Source: Bacillota bacterium
Lineage (GTDB): Bacteria > Bacillota > Sulfobacillia > RBS10-35 > JAJYVN01
Assembly: GCA_021791815.1 (NCBI GenBank)
Contig: JAJYVV010000006.1
Span: 1-48,033 of the forward strand
Direction: 5' to 3'
Length of the DNA: 48,033 nt
Part shown: positions 16,661-25,723 of the stretch, piece by piece
Numbering within the stretch: position 1 is the first letter of the stretch
How the letters are laid out: every line of letters starts with the position of its first letter
The notes under the pieces: generated by a model
Told to the model about the DNA's origin: nothing
What the model saw: the letters and a program-made list of their open reading frames with translations, nothing else
Databases searched by the model: none
Program-made: the position numbers and the translations under genes

Positions 16661-18487
16661 CTGTTCAGCCGGCACGAGCGGGCGGCGCTCGGTTGGATCG
16701 CCGTGGTCGCGGCCGTGGCCTCCGCGGGCGGCGGGCTGGCACTGGCCCTCCTGCTGGATGCCGCCGCCCGTCCCGGGGCGGTCCGGCGGGCGCCGGGCCG
16801 CGGGTCCACCGCGGAGGTTCTGCGGCAGGGCCTGGCGGCTCCGCGTCCGCGCGTGCTGGCGGGAGCGGCCTGGGCCGCCGCTTGGACGGCCTGCACCGGC
16901 CTGTGGTGGCTCCGCGCCTTCTACCGGGCGGCCGAGGCGCTGGTCGGCCTGCAGCCGTGGCCGCGCTTGGGCCTCCTGGCCCTGCTGGCCGGGTGGACGT
17001 TCTGGGCCGCGGTTCTCGCGGCCGCCCTGCCGGCCCGGCGCGCCTGGATCGAGCGCCGGCAGGCCGCCCTCGCGCGGGCCCCGGGGCGCCTGGCCGGCCC
17101 TCCGCCCGCCGCGTTCCTCGATCCCGTGCGCGCAACGGTCGGCGTGCCGGCGGACGGAACGTTGCTGGGCATCGCCGCGGCCTCGACCCGGCCCGGCGGC
17201 CTTGGGCCGGCGCCGCGCGCCCGGTCGCGCCGGGTCCCGGTGGGGGAGGCCGTCCCCGTGGTCCTGACAGACGGTCAGGCGAACCTGCACGTGCTGCTGC
17301 TCGGGGCGACCGGCTCCGGCAAGACGAACGCGCTGCTGCTGGTGGTCGGATCCGCGATCGCCCGCGGCCACCCGATCGTCGTCCTCGACGGCAAGGGCTC
17401 ACCCGACCTGCGCCGACGCGTGCAGTCCCTGGCGGCGGCCGCGGGCCGCGAGTACCGCACGTTCACGCTGCGCGGCCCGACGCACTGGGACCCCTGCCGG
17501 CACGCCGACCCCACACACCTCCGCGACCTGATCGCCTCCATCTTCGCCTGGGACCAACCCTATTTCGCGGCGGTGGCGCTGCGCTTCCTCGGGCTGGCCG
17601 CCCAGGGGCTGGCGGCGGCCGGGGAGCGCCCCACGCTCCGCGCGGTCGCGGACCTGGCCAACCCGGACCTCGTGGCCCTCCGCGCGCTGCTCCAGCGAAT
17701 CGGCGACCGCGAGGCGCAGGCCCGGCTGGCGGCGCCGCTCGCGCGCCTGGATGAGAGCACCCGGAGCGGCATCGCGGGCCTCGGCCACCGCCTGGGCCGG
17801 CTGACCGAGACCGAGGTCGGCTCCTGGCTGGAGCCGGGCCCGGACGCGCGCCGAGACCTCGATCTCCTGGAGGCGGGCGGCACCCCGGGCGGGCCCGTGG
17901 CGCTGCTCAGTCTCGACTCCCTCGCCTACCGCGAGCTGGCGGCCGATGTCGGAGCGCTCGCCATGCAGGAACTGCACCACGTGGCGTCCGTCCTGATGGA
18001 GCGCGGCAACGCCCGGCCGGTCTACGTGGCGATCGACGAGTTCTCGGCCTTCCGCGCCGAGCAGGTCCTGGCGCTGCTCAACCGGGGGCGCGAGGCCGGG
18101 CTGCGCTGCGTCCTCGCGACGCAGGATCTCGCGGACCTGGAGCGCACCGGAGGGCGGGCCGCGGTGGATCAGATCCTGGCCAACACGGCGACGAAGCTCT
18201 GCCTGCGCCTCGACCTGCGGGAGAGCGCCGAGCGGGTCGCGGCCACGCTCGGCACCCGTGCGGCCTGGCAGGCCGCGCACCGCACGGAGGCCGGCGTCGC
18301 CACCGGACAGGCCACGGCGCAGGTGCGCGAACAGCCCTGGCTGGAGCCCAGCGTCCTCCTCCAACAGGCACCCGGCGAGGGCACCCTGATCTGCAAGGCT
18401 CCGGAGATCTCGGTGCGGCGCTTGCGGCTGTATCGGGCGGGTGGACGCGCCGCGACCGAGGCCCCGGCGGAGGGGGCCGGGCCATGA
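16661..18487 (+). CDS. VirD4/TraD-like conjugative coupling ATPase (orphan)
   Basis: A 608-residue membrane-anchored ATPase. Near the N-terminus are hydrophobic helices (IAVVAAVASAGGGLALALLL; later LGLLALLAGWTFWAAVL). The motor domain has Walker A GATGSGKTNALLL at about residue 215 and Walker B VYVAIDEFSAFRAEQVL, followed by CVLATQDLADLERTGG, typical of VirD4/TraD T4CPs and related TraG/HerA-type pumps. The start appears to be CTG 16661. AAGGAGG at 16647-16653 is 7 bases upstream, no ATG, GTG or TTG is in range, and the first transmembrane helix begins just after it; the first GTG (16703) would cut that helix. No relaxase, pilus or other T4SS gene is present, so its partner is unknown. The next gene overlaps its stop codon. 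Confidence 0.85.
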   Translation: MFSRHERAALGWIAVVAAVASAGGGLALALLLDAAARPGAVRRAPGRGSTAEVLRQGLAAPRPRVLAGAAWAAAWTACTGLWWLRAFYRAAEALVGLQPWPRLGLLALLAGWTFWAAVLAAALPARRAWIERRQAALARAPGRLAGPPPAAFLDPVRATVGVPADGTLLGIAAASTRPGGLGPAPRARSRRVPVGEAVPVVLTDGQANLHVLLLGATGSGKTNALLLVVGSAIARGHPIVVLDGKGSPDLRRRVQSLAAAAGREYRTFTLRGPTHWDPCRHADPTHLRDLIASIFAWDQPYFAAVALRFLGLAAQGLAAAGERPTLRAVADLANPDLVALRALLQRIGDREAQARLAAPLARLDESTRSGIAGLGHRLGRLTETEVGSWLEPGPDARRDLDLLEAGGTPGGPVALLSLDSLAYRELAADVGALAMQELHHVASVLMERGNARPVYVAIDEFSAFRAEQVLALLNRGREAGLRCVLATQDLADLERTGGRAAVDQILANTATKLCLRLDLRESAERVAATLGTRAAWQAAHRTEAGVATGQATAQVREQPWLEPSVLLQQAPGEGTLICKAPEISVRRLRLYRAGGRAATEAPAEGAGP

Positions 18488-18918
18488 CCGCCCGCCCCCC
18501 TGCTGCGGAACGTCGCCCGCTCCGGATACCGGACCGGGCCGCAGTCCGCGGCCCCGGGGACTTCGTCGCGACGGACGGCGTGGGCGATTGCGCCGCGGGG
18601 GTCGCGGGCCGCCTGGCGGACACCATGCCCCTCTGCGACTGCATCGCCTGGACGCCCGCAGCCCCGTGCGTGGTCCACGACGACCCGGGCGGGCCCACCG
18701 TCCAGGGCTCGCACGTCATGGGCGCTACGGCGCTGTCTTTCGCGACCGCGATCACCGGGACCGGGGTGGCCCTGTTCTGCGCCGCCGGTCCGCCCGGGTT
18801 CGTGCAGCCCGTCGCGCCTGCGTGCAGGCGTTTGCGCTCGAGGCCCGGACCGTCACGACCCAGCTGTACGGGGCGGCGCTGCTGCCTGCCGCGTGAAGCT
18901 ACGGCGGGCCGTTCCTGA
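18484..18918 (+). CDS. Hypothetical protein overlapping the coupling ATPase gene
   Basis: The ATG overlaps the TGA of the upstream gene (ATGA), so translation may be coupled. The 144-residue product shows no domain I recognise; a central part reads MPLCDCIAWTPAAPCVVHDD and HVMGATALSFATAITGTGVA. From about 18810 the coding-like bias appears to move to another frame (RACVQAFALEARTVTTQLYG), so the gene may be frameshifted. It could be an accessory protein to the ATPase or simply debris. Confidence 0.35.
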   Translation: MTARPPAAERRPLRIPDRAAVRGPGDFVATDGVGDCAAGVAGRLADTMPLCDCIAWTPAAPCVVHDDPGGPTVQGSHVMGATALSFATAITGTGVALFCAAGPPGFVQPVAPACRRLRSRPGPSRPSCTGRRCCLPREATAGRS

Positions 18919-19333
18919 TCGGTCCCGGCGGCACGCTGGCCGCCTCGCGACCGAGCCCGGACGTCCATGGCGGGCGCGCCGCAGGCGGAGGCGTGGTCCG
19001 GAACCGGTGCCCTGACTCTCGTCCACGCGGCCGGCGGCGTCCCACTCTGGCGTCCGGTCGCGGGAGCCGCCCGCGCGGCGACGCCCGTCCAACCTTACGG
19101 CTACCGGCCGTCGCCGGCCTCCGACGGGCGGCGGGTCCCCGTGCTCGAGACGCTGGCCGTCGGGCTCTCGGCCCCCGCGGTGGGTCTCTGGGTGTCGCTC
19201 GCCGGTTCCACGACGCCCTTCCGGCCGTCCCTCCCGGCCGGCGACGCGGTCCCGGCCGTTGACCCTGGGGGAAAGGACTTCTGGTACGGGCCCGACGGCG
19301 GGCGGCTCCCCATAGCCGCCGGACGAGGCGGCG
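18919..19333. other. About 415 bp without a clear gene
   Basis: Possible plus-strand continuation in pieces (YGGPFLIGPGGTLAAS near 18900; DFWYGPDGGRLPIAAG near 19277) suggests eroded coding sequence, but no frame is sustained and no family is recognisable. Confidence 0.4.
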
Positions 19334-20185
19334 CTATGCGCCTGAGGCCGGCGCCCCCAGGAGCCCCCGCACCACGACCAGGTGGTGCCGGGCGTGCCAG
19401 CGCAGGTCGGGGTGTTCGTACTTCGCCCAGCACCACGCGGCGGTCTTGGCGCTGACGAGGGCGCGGCAGCACGCCAGCGCCCCGGGCTCGGGCCGGACCG
19501 GGTAGGCCGCGGCGGCCTCGTCGCCCACGTGGGCCAGGTCCCACTCCAGCGGGCCCAGGCAGGCGGTCTCCAGGTCCAGGAAGCGCACCCCGCCGTCGGC
19601 GGCGGCGAGCACGTTGGCGGCGTGGGGGGACCCGTGCAGCGGGCGGTCGGGCAGGCCGGTGCGGCGCAGCTCCGCGCCGAAGCGCTCCAGCGCCGCGGAC
19701 AGCGTGGCGCGGCCGCGCCGCGGAAGGGCGGGGGCCCAGGCCGGGTCGCGCAGCAGGCCCGCGACCTCGGACAGCTCGTCGCCGAACGAGGGCAGCGGGC
19801 CGTCGTACGCGGCGAGGGCGCCGTGCAGCCGGTGCAGGGCCTCCGCCACCGCGGCCGGGCCCGGCGGGCCGGCGCCCGCGGGCTCATGGGCCCAGAACGT
19901 CACCGCGAAGCCGCCGCTGTGGTGGACCTCCGCGGGGACGCCTGGCGCCGGCGGCACGACGGGCGCTCCGCGAGCGGCCAGGCGGCGGGCGACGTCCAGC
20001 TCCAGCCCGAGGCGCCCAGGGGGATAGTGGCCCATCGCGACCTTCGCGACGACCGGGGCCGGGCGCAGCCACACGACGACGTTGTTGGAGTCGCCGAGCA
20101 GGACGGGCTCCGTGGCCGCAATGCCGAGGCGCCGCGCCGCAGCCAGGGCCGCATCCTGCGGACGCAACCCGACACCCCCAGGCAC
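19334..20185 (-). CDS. Aminoglycoside-phosphotransferase-fold protein lacking the catalytic Asp
   Basis: 283 residues from GTG 20185. The N-lobe (PVVAKVAMGHYPPGRLGLEL) and the C-lobe helices follow the APH/choline kinase family. The Brenner loop reads LHGSPHAANVL where the family has HGDxHxxN, so Ser replaces the catalytic Asp, while the His, Asn and a metal-binding-type FLDLETA are kept. It may be a pseudokinase or use another base. Near the C-terminus are SAKTAAWCWAKYEHPDLRWH and a final helix. A related gene at 1-798 keeps HGD but is frameshifted. A TTG at 20167 is a possible alternative start. The downstream neighbour on the opposite strand is unrelated debris. Confidence 0.8.
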   Translation of the reverse strand: MPGGVGLRPQDAALAAARRLGIAATEPVLLGDSNNVVVWLRPAPVVAKVAMGHYPPGRLGLELDVARRLAARGAPVVPPAPGVPAEVHHSGGFAVTFWAHEPAGAGPPGPAAVAEALHRLHGALAAYDGPLPSFGDELSEVAGLLRDPAWAPALPRRGRATLSAALERFGAELRRTGLPDRPLHGSPHAANVLAAADGGVRFLDLETACLGPLEWDLAHVGDEAAAAYPVRPEPGALACCRALVSAKTAAWCWAKYEHPDLRWHARHHLVVVRGLLGAPASGA

Positions 20186-20227
20186 GGACCCCGGCGCCGA
20201 CGTCCGCCGCGGGTCCGTCGCGCGCGG

Positions 20228-21184
20228 TCAGCCGTCTCGCCGCATCCACTCCGCCGGCACCTGGGCCACCCGGCCCGCCGCCGCGGGCTCGTACACCGGC
20301 CGCGTCATGGGCCGCAGCTTCAGCGTCCCGTCGGCGAGCCCGCGGATGCGCCGCAACCCTTGCGCCACGTACTCCGACTCCCGGTCCACGCCGATGGCCC
20401 GCCGTTCGTGGAGCAGGGCGCCGATCAGCGCCGAGCCGACGCCCGCGTACGGGTCCAGGACCCAGTCGCCCCGCTCCGTCAGGGCCAACACGCACCGCTC
20501 CACGAGCTCGACCGGGAATTGGCAGGGATGCGCGGTCTTCTCGGGGTGGTTGGCCTTGACGTTCGGGATGTCCCAGAGGCCGGACTCCCAATCGCGCGCG
20601 ACGATCTCCCACACGTCGGACGGGTTCTTGCCCATGGGGTTGCCGGTCAGCTCTCCGGCGTTGGGCCCTTTGTAGGCGCGCTTGCCCGGGTATTTCGAGG
20701 GAATCCGGATATCGTCCAGGTGGAAGACGTACCGGTCGCCCTTCGTGAACCAGAGCAGGGTCTCATACCGGCCCGACAGGCGCCGCGTGGCGTGGAGACC
20801 GTGGCCGAAGTGCCAGATGACCCGGTTGCGGAGCCGCAGCCCCAACTCCTTGAACAGGGGGTAGTAGTGGATGTCGAGGGGGAAGACCTCGCCCTCCTCG
20901 ACACAGTTGCCCACCTGCCAGCAGAGGCTGCCCGTGTCCGCGAGCACGCGCACCAGTTCGCGCAGGACGGGCATCTGGTCCTCGAGGTACTTGCCGATGG
21001 CGACGCGGGTTTCGTAGCTCTTGCCGATGTTGTATGGCGGGGAACTGATGACCAGGCGTGCGAGCCCGTCCGGGAGCCGACGCAGGAACGGCAGGGCGTC
21101 GCCGTGGTGGAACACCGCCCGCTCCGCCCCGCCGTGGAAGTCGGGGGCCACACCGACGTCGAGGCCGGGCAGCCGCGGGTGCAT
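20228..21184 (-). CDS. Site-specific DNA methyltransferase (N4-cytosine/N6-adenine type, SPPY)
   Basis: 318 residues from ATG 21184, with AAGGAGG and a nearer GGAG upstream. Catalytic motif IV is SPPYNIGKSYE; the Ser-Pro-Pro-Tyr form favours N4-methylcytosine, although N6-adenine cannot be excluded. VLDPYAGVGSALIGALLHE is motif I for S-adenosylmethionine, and AIGVDRESEYV is motif II. Order (motif IV before motif I) indicates the beta-class. The middle contains RYETLLWFTKGDRYVFHLDD, common in phage and type II enzymes. No endonuclease gene survives beside it; the adjacent fragment is an Rpn-family remnant, so this looks like a solitary methyltransferase. The target sequence is unknown. Confidence 0.93.
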   Translation of the reverse strand: MHPRLPGLDVGVAPDFHGGAERAVFHHGDALPFLRRLPDGLARLVISSPPYNIGKSYETRVAIGKYLEDQMPVLRELVRVLADTGSLCWQVGNCVEEGEVFPLDIHYYPLFKELGLRLRNRVIWHFGHGLHATRRLSGRYETLLWFTKGDRYVFHLDDIRIPSKYPGKRAYKGPNAGELTGNPMGKNPSDVWEIVARDWESGLWDIPNVKANHPEKTAHPCQFPVELVERCVLALTERGDWVLDPYAGVGSALIGALLHERRAIGVDRESEYVAQGLRRIRGLADGTLKLRPMTRPVYEPAAAGRVAQVPAEWMRRDG

Positions 21185-21429
21185 CGAATGACTCCGCCTC
21201 CTTGGGGGGCATGGTTCGGCGCGGCGCCCGTCCGGCCCTGGCCCAAAGGCGTCGACCCACCGAGCGCGCGGGGCGATCTTGCCGTCGCCCGCGATGGGGC
21301 CGCGCCCTGGCTTCGGACCGCCGGCCGCGAGGCCGGACGCCGCCGGGGATGCCGTCTGCAGCCCCAGGACGCGAAGCCGCGCCGCAGGATGGCGCGTTCC
21401 CCGGCCTCCGCGGTTCCGGCCTTGAGGAC

Positions 21430-22210
21430 GCGCGGCGCCACGCCTTCCGGTGCTCGATATCCTCGGTTTGACGTGCTCGCCGTTCCACAACCGGGGGGAC
21501 GCCGCCGAAGAGGATGGTGAAGTCCTCCAGCAGGGCTTCACGGGCTTGATCGAACGCGCCGCGCTTCTCGATGTCCGCGACCAGGCTCGGGGGGAAGGGC
21601 GGCCGTGCCAGCACCTCCAGAAGGCGCGGTCGTTGAGCCTGCGTAAGCTCATCATACCCGAGCGCGCCCATGGTGCCCATCGCGGTCGGGACCCCTTCCG
21701 GCGGGAGGCTCGCCGCGAGGGGCGCCAACTCCTCGAGCAGATCCCCCATGGGACGGTCCCCGTGGCTCATGGCGCGTCGTCGGCGGTCGGACGGGCGTGG
21801 GCATGGACCCGGATGGGGGCGACGGCCTCCCGGCCATCCAGGGAGGCGGGGAACACCTGGCGGGCCGACAGGGGGGCGCGCTGGGCCCTGGCGGGCCGCA
21901 CCCGGTCCGGCCGGCGGGTCCGGATCCAGAACACGGCCGCGCCCACCCGCTGGTCGGGATGGCGGCCGGCGGCGGCCGCATCGTGGCGGATCAGCCGGGC
22001 GGCATCGCCGGTGCCGCGCTCGCGCTGGAGGGCCCAGACGGTCCCGCCCTCATCCTCGAGAATGTCACCGGGTGGCTTCCACCGAGGTCTCGACGAGCTT
22101 GAAGTCAGAGGAAAGCTCGCGTGCCACGGGAGCGGTGGGGACGCCGCAGCGGGCGAGGGGGATGCCCGGGACCGCCGCGAACGGCGCTCGCAGGACGTGG
22201 TCCCGCGCCT
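21430..22210 (-). pseudogene. Second Rpn-family nuclease gene, split by frameshifts
   Basis: Reading right to left, FAAVPGIPLARCGV and SSDFKLVETSV are followed, after a frame change near 22075, by PPGDILEDEGGTVWALQRER, HPDQRVGAAVFWIRTRRP and REAVAPIRVHAHARPTADDAP, ending at TGA 21767. This matches the Rpn nuclease core, with a D-x(n)-WALQRE catalytic strand. An ATGA overlap at 21770 starts a second frame that carries the usual C-terminal part (GVPTAMGTMGALGYDELTQ, EKRGAFDQAREALLEDFTIL, FGGVPPVVERRARQ). The catalytic E-x-Q reads A-L-Q-R-E, so activity is doubtful even if translated. The assignment is from pattern recognition only. Confidence 0.55.
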
Positions 22211-22875
22211 CGCGATGCGGGCTCGGGCCGTGGGGCACGCAGGCACCTCCGGGACGGGGCCGGGTCCCCGCACCGTGAGGCGGAGTGTGGGCTCGGCCTG
22301 GGTCCGATTCTTCAGCGCCGCGCCGTCCTCCTCGTGGCGCCGGCCCGCGGCCCGCGGGCGCGACACGCTGCGCCACCTGCCCAGGCCACCGTCCCTCTCC
22401 GGACGCCGTCCGGGCGCGCCAGGGGGCGCAGTCCGGCCCGCGCGTCCGCGACGCGTGCGGGCCCGCCGTTCAAGGAGCCGCCGAGGCACAGCCCCACATC
22501 GAACCCGCCCGCCGGGTCGAAGTCCCGGTCCGTGTCTCTGCAGCCGCGGGCGCCGCCCAGGACACCGGACCCGGTTCGCGGATGCGCCGCGGCACCGCCC
22601 GCGCCGAGGACGTGCATCTGGACCGGGCCGGCACCGGCCTCGCAGCGCGGCCACCCGCGGTGGCCGGGCGCGTCGTCGAAGCAAGGCACCGCCTGCGGAT
22701 CGAAAAGGTCCAGGGCGGCCGCCGCCCTTTGCCACCACCGTGGCGGGCCGCGCGCGCCCCCAGAAGGCACGGCGGCATCCGCGTGGCGGCGAACGGCGGC
22801 CGACGGCCGGCAGGTGTCGCCGGCGGCGGCCGGAACACGCGAGCCATCCTTGCCCCCCTGGGAGGCGCGCACCCC
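22211..22875. other. About 660 bp with coding-like debris only
   Basis: A minus-strand frame gives protein-like text (ALDLFDPQAVPCFDDAPGH, GPVQMHVLGAGGAAAHPRTG, DFDPAGGFDVGLCLGGSLN) without a start, stop or domain I can assign. Probably a decayed gene upstream of the oxidoreductase. Confidence 0.35.
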
Positions 22876-23862
22876 ATGGCGGAACCGCTGCGCATCGGCA
22901 TCGTCGGCGCCGGAGGCATGGGCGGACATCACGCCCGCGAACTGCAGAAGCGCCCCGATGCGCGCGTGGTCGCCCTCTGCGACGTGGCGGACCAGGCCCT
23001 GACCGGGGCCGCCGCCTACTTCGCCGAACGCGGCGAGCACCCGGCACGCTATACGGACCTGGCCGCCATGCTGGCGGGCGAGCACCTGGACGGCGTGGTC
23101 GTGGCGACGCCCCACACCCGGCACGCGGCGCACCTGTCCGCCGCCCTCGACGCCGGCTGTCACGTGCTCTGCGAGAAACCCATGGCCACCACGGCCGCGG
23201 ACGCGCGGGCGGTCACCGACCTGGCGGAGCGCCGAGGGCGGGTGCTGGCCATCGCCTACCAGCGCCACGGCGACCCCTTCTACCGCCGGGCGCACGAGAT
23301 CGTAGCGTCCGGCGTCCTGGGCGACATCCGCCTGATCACGGTGCTGATCGCCCAGGACTGCCTGGCCAACTTCCTCCCGGGGAGGACATGGCGGGCGGAC
23401 CCCGAGCTTTCCGGTGGCGGCCACTTCATGGACACGGGCTCGCACATCGTGGACATGCTGCTGTTCGTCAGCGGGCTCCAGCCCGCGTCCGTCTTCGCCA
23501 ACATCGACAACTACGGCACCCTGGTCGACGTGCTGACGGCGCTGTCCATCCGCTTCGAAGGGGGCGCCGTGGGCACGTTCGCCGCCACCAGCCTGAGCCC
23601 GGAGTGGCGCGAGGAGTTCTCGTTCTATGGCGACAGGGGCGTCCTCAACCTCCGGGGCGAGATGACCCTCCACCTGAAGGGGAGCGCGCCGCAGGCGCAG
23701 AGCGGCACGGGTCCGGCGGTGACCCCGGTGGCCAACTGGATCGCCGCGATCCGGGGCGAAGCCCCGGTGCAGGCGCCGCCGCTCTACGGTCTGCGGGTGG
23801 CCCAGATCAGCGAAGCGGCGTACGCGTCGCAGAAGAGCGGCCGCAACGAGCCCGTGCGCTGA
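22876..23862 (+). CDS. Gfo/Idh/MocA-family oxidoreductase
   Basis: 328 residues from ATG 22876, with GGAGG 10 bases upstream. The Rossmann motif is IGIVGAGGMGGHHARELQ. VVVATPHTRHAAHLSAALDA and HVLCEKPMATT contain the EKP motif with the catalytic Lys. GGHFMDTGSHIVDMLL is the D-x(3)-H active-site helix of the C-terminal domain. Family members are NAD(P)-dependent dehydrogenases or oxidoreductases of sugars and inositols, soluble and usually multimeric. No sugar transporter is adjacent, but glycosidase-like and sulfatase genes nearby make a role in carbohydrate catabolism reasonable. The substrate is undetermined. Confidence 0.93.
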   Translation: MAEPLRIGIVGAGGMGGHHARELQKRPDARVVALCDVADQALTGAAAYFAERGEHPARYTDLAAMLAGEHLDGVVVATPHTRHAAHLSAALDAGCHVLCEKPMATTAADARAVTDLAERRGRVLAIAYQRHGDPFYRRAHEIVASGVLGDIRLITVLIAQDCLANFLPGRTWRADPELSGGGHFMDTGSHIVDMLLFVSGLQPASVFANIDNYGTLVDVLTALSIRFEGGAVGTFAATSLSPEWREEFSFYGDRGVLNLRGEMTLHLKGSAPQAQSGTGPAVTPVANWIAAIRGEAPVQAPPLYGLRVAQISEAAYASQKSGRNEPVR

Positions 23863-24634
23863 CCGGCGGACCGGGGCGCCGCGCACTCGCACGGCGGCAG
23901 CCGGCCGCCGCTGGTGCAGCGCCCCATGGCACGGGACCAGACGCCCAGGGCCCCGCCGAGGGTGCCCGGCCCCACGGCGAGGCCTCCGGGGGCCTACCGC
24001 CAGGCAAGTGGCGCGCGTCGCCGCCTGGATACCGCCCCAGGTAGGGTGGTCGCCCGCGGCCCCATCCCTCGGGACCGACCGCCTCCGGAGCCCGGTGCCG
24101 GTGTCGCGGGCGGCCCGCGATGGCACGGGTCTTGCGTGCCGCCGGCAAGGGCCTTCCCGACCCTGCTTGCCGGTCGGCGCCCCCGCCCCGCCCGTCCTGC
24201 GGGATGGACGCGGGCCTGCACGCCTTCCCGCCCGATGCGGCCCCGACCTGCGGTGTAGGCGTTGGACACCCTGAACACGGCCTCCGTCGTCCTGCCCCTC
24301 CCGTGGGCCGTACCCGCCGGCGCCGCCGGAACCCGCCCAGGCCGACGGTCGCGTCCACGACGGCGCCGTGCCGCTCCGTCCACGATCCGCTCGGCGGTGC
24401 AGCCCGCGTTGCCCGGGGACGGGGCAGGGCGCGGCGGGAGCGCCCGGACCGCAGTCGCTGGTCGGGAAGAGGGGGCCGAGCGCCGGGGCCGAGCCCAGCC
24501 CGCGCCGGCGCGCTCCTCGGCGCGGCCGCGTTTGCCCGGCTCGCGGGTCCTGGCGGGGCGGGGTGGGCCGGGGCGCGGGCGGCCCGGGCGGCCCTCCCGT
24601 CCCGCCCAGCTTGGGCCCTTCCGCCGCGCCCGGC
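23863..24634. other. About 770 bp without a supportable gene
   Basis: Open frames exist on both strands but give low-complexity Arg/Pro/Gly-rich translations. No promoter-like or repeat structure stands out. Confidence 0.4.
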
Positions 24635-25096
24635 CTACTTCTCCCGCCGGCGCTCCCGAAGGAGAGCCATCATCTCCGCGATGCGCGCGGCCCGAGTCGC
24701 CGGCCGCTTCGCGCCCTCGATGGCACGGATGAAGTTCCGACGGTAGTAGCCCGCGAGCCCTTCAAAGAAGGAGCGCGCCGCCGGGTCCGACGCCAAGGCC
24801 GCGGCCATGTCCGGGGCGACGTTGTCCGGCCGCGGATCTTCGGCCGCGAGGACCACGTCCACGGTCGCGCCGATCGCGAAGCCCTCGGATGGTCCCCCGG
24901 TGACGGCCCCCAGCGCGACGGCGAAGCGGCCTTCGAGTCGTTCCAGGGTGCCGCTCCATGGACATCCGTCGATGGTGCCCGTCACCGCATGCAGCCCCCG
25001 CGGTCCCCAGACCCTGTCCGGGTCGAAGGGCACGACGACCACCGCACGGTCCCCGGCCGCCGTCACCGTCGCCCGAAAGGCCTGCGCGCGATACAA
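24635..25096 (-). CDS. DUF1905 / YdeI-OmpD-associated family protein
   Basis: 153 residues from TTG 25096, with GGAGGGGG about 10 bases upstream. The N-terminal half (VVVVPFDPDRVWGPRGLHAV, TIDGCPWSGTLERLEGRF, FAIGATVDVVLAAEDPRP) is the DUF1905 small beta-barrel. The C-terminal half (AALASDPAARSFFEGLAGYY, RRNFIRAIEGAKRPATRAAR, IAEMMALLRE) is the YdeI/OmpD-associated helix pair. The two halves commonly occur together in soil and high-GC bacteria. The function is not firmly known; YdeI has been linked to antimicrobial-peptide resistance. No operon partner is evident. Confidence 0.88.
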   Translation of the reverse strand: MYRAQAFRATVTAAGDRAVVVVPFDPDRVWGPRGLHAVTGTIDGCPWSGTLERLEGRFAVALGAVTGGPSEGFAIGATVDVVLAAEDPRPDNVAPDMAAALASDPAARSFFEGLAGYYRRNFIRAIEGAKRPATRAARIAEMMALLRERRREK

Positions 25097-25723
25097 CGTC
25101 CGTCCGCCCCCTCCGTCGCCGCCATCCCCTCCGCGCTACGTTCGGCCCAGGCCCCGAGGCGCCCCTGCCGGCGGCGCGCCGTCGAACGGCAGCCGCCGCG
25201 GCACCACCACCGGCCGCAGGCCGTCGTCGCCGCCCGCCGCGACCTCCCCCGCCATGGCGGAGCGTGAAGGTGCGCGCCCTGCCATGGACGCCTGGGGCCT
25301 GCGGGACGCGGTCGCCGCCTTCGCCGGCCTGGTCGAGGGCGTCCCCGACCGCCGGCCGCACGGCTCTCCCGCGTTGGGAGGCGCCGGCTTCCACCCGGGG
25401 TCGGGACGCCCACTCCCGGGGCACGCGCCGTCACGGACCGACCCGCCCCGTGACGGCCACAGCCCCCGCTGCCGGGACTCCGCGTCGCCGTGCGCGCCGC
25501 CCCGGCGGGGATGCACGCGGGGAGGCCGGGGATCGCCCGTTGCGACCTGCTGCCCGCCCCGTGGGCGGGGTTCTCCGGCTTCGATCGCCGACAGCAGAGC
25601 TGGGCATACGGCACCGCGCGGCGGTCGACCGTCGCGCGGCCCGCGGGCGCCGGCCTGGGGGGCCCACCGGCCGCACCCGGGCTGGCAGGTCGCCGCGGCC
25701 TGTCCGCCCAATCCCGGCCGACC
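25097..25723. other. About 630 bp between the DUF1905 gene and the glycosidase-like gene
   Basis: A plus-strand piece from about 25285 (MDAWGLRDAVAAFAGLVEG) resembles the beginning of a helical protein but soon loses structure. Another plus-strand piece in frame with the next gene (CDLLPAPWAGFSGFDRRQQ) may be debris. No promoter was found. Confidence 0.35.

Noticed and set aside
21430-22210. A restriction endonuclease partner for the DNA methyltransferase
   Set aside because: The pieces match the core and C-terminal pattern of Rpn-family nucleases better than any type II endonuclease I know.
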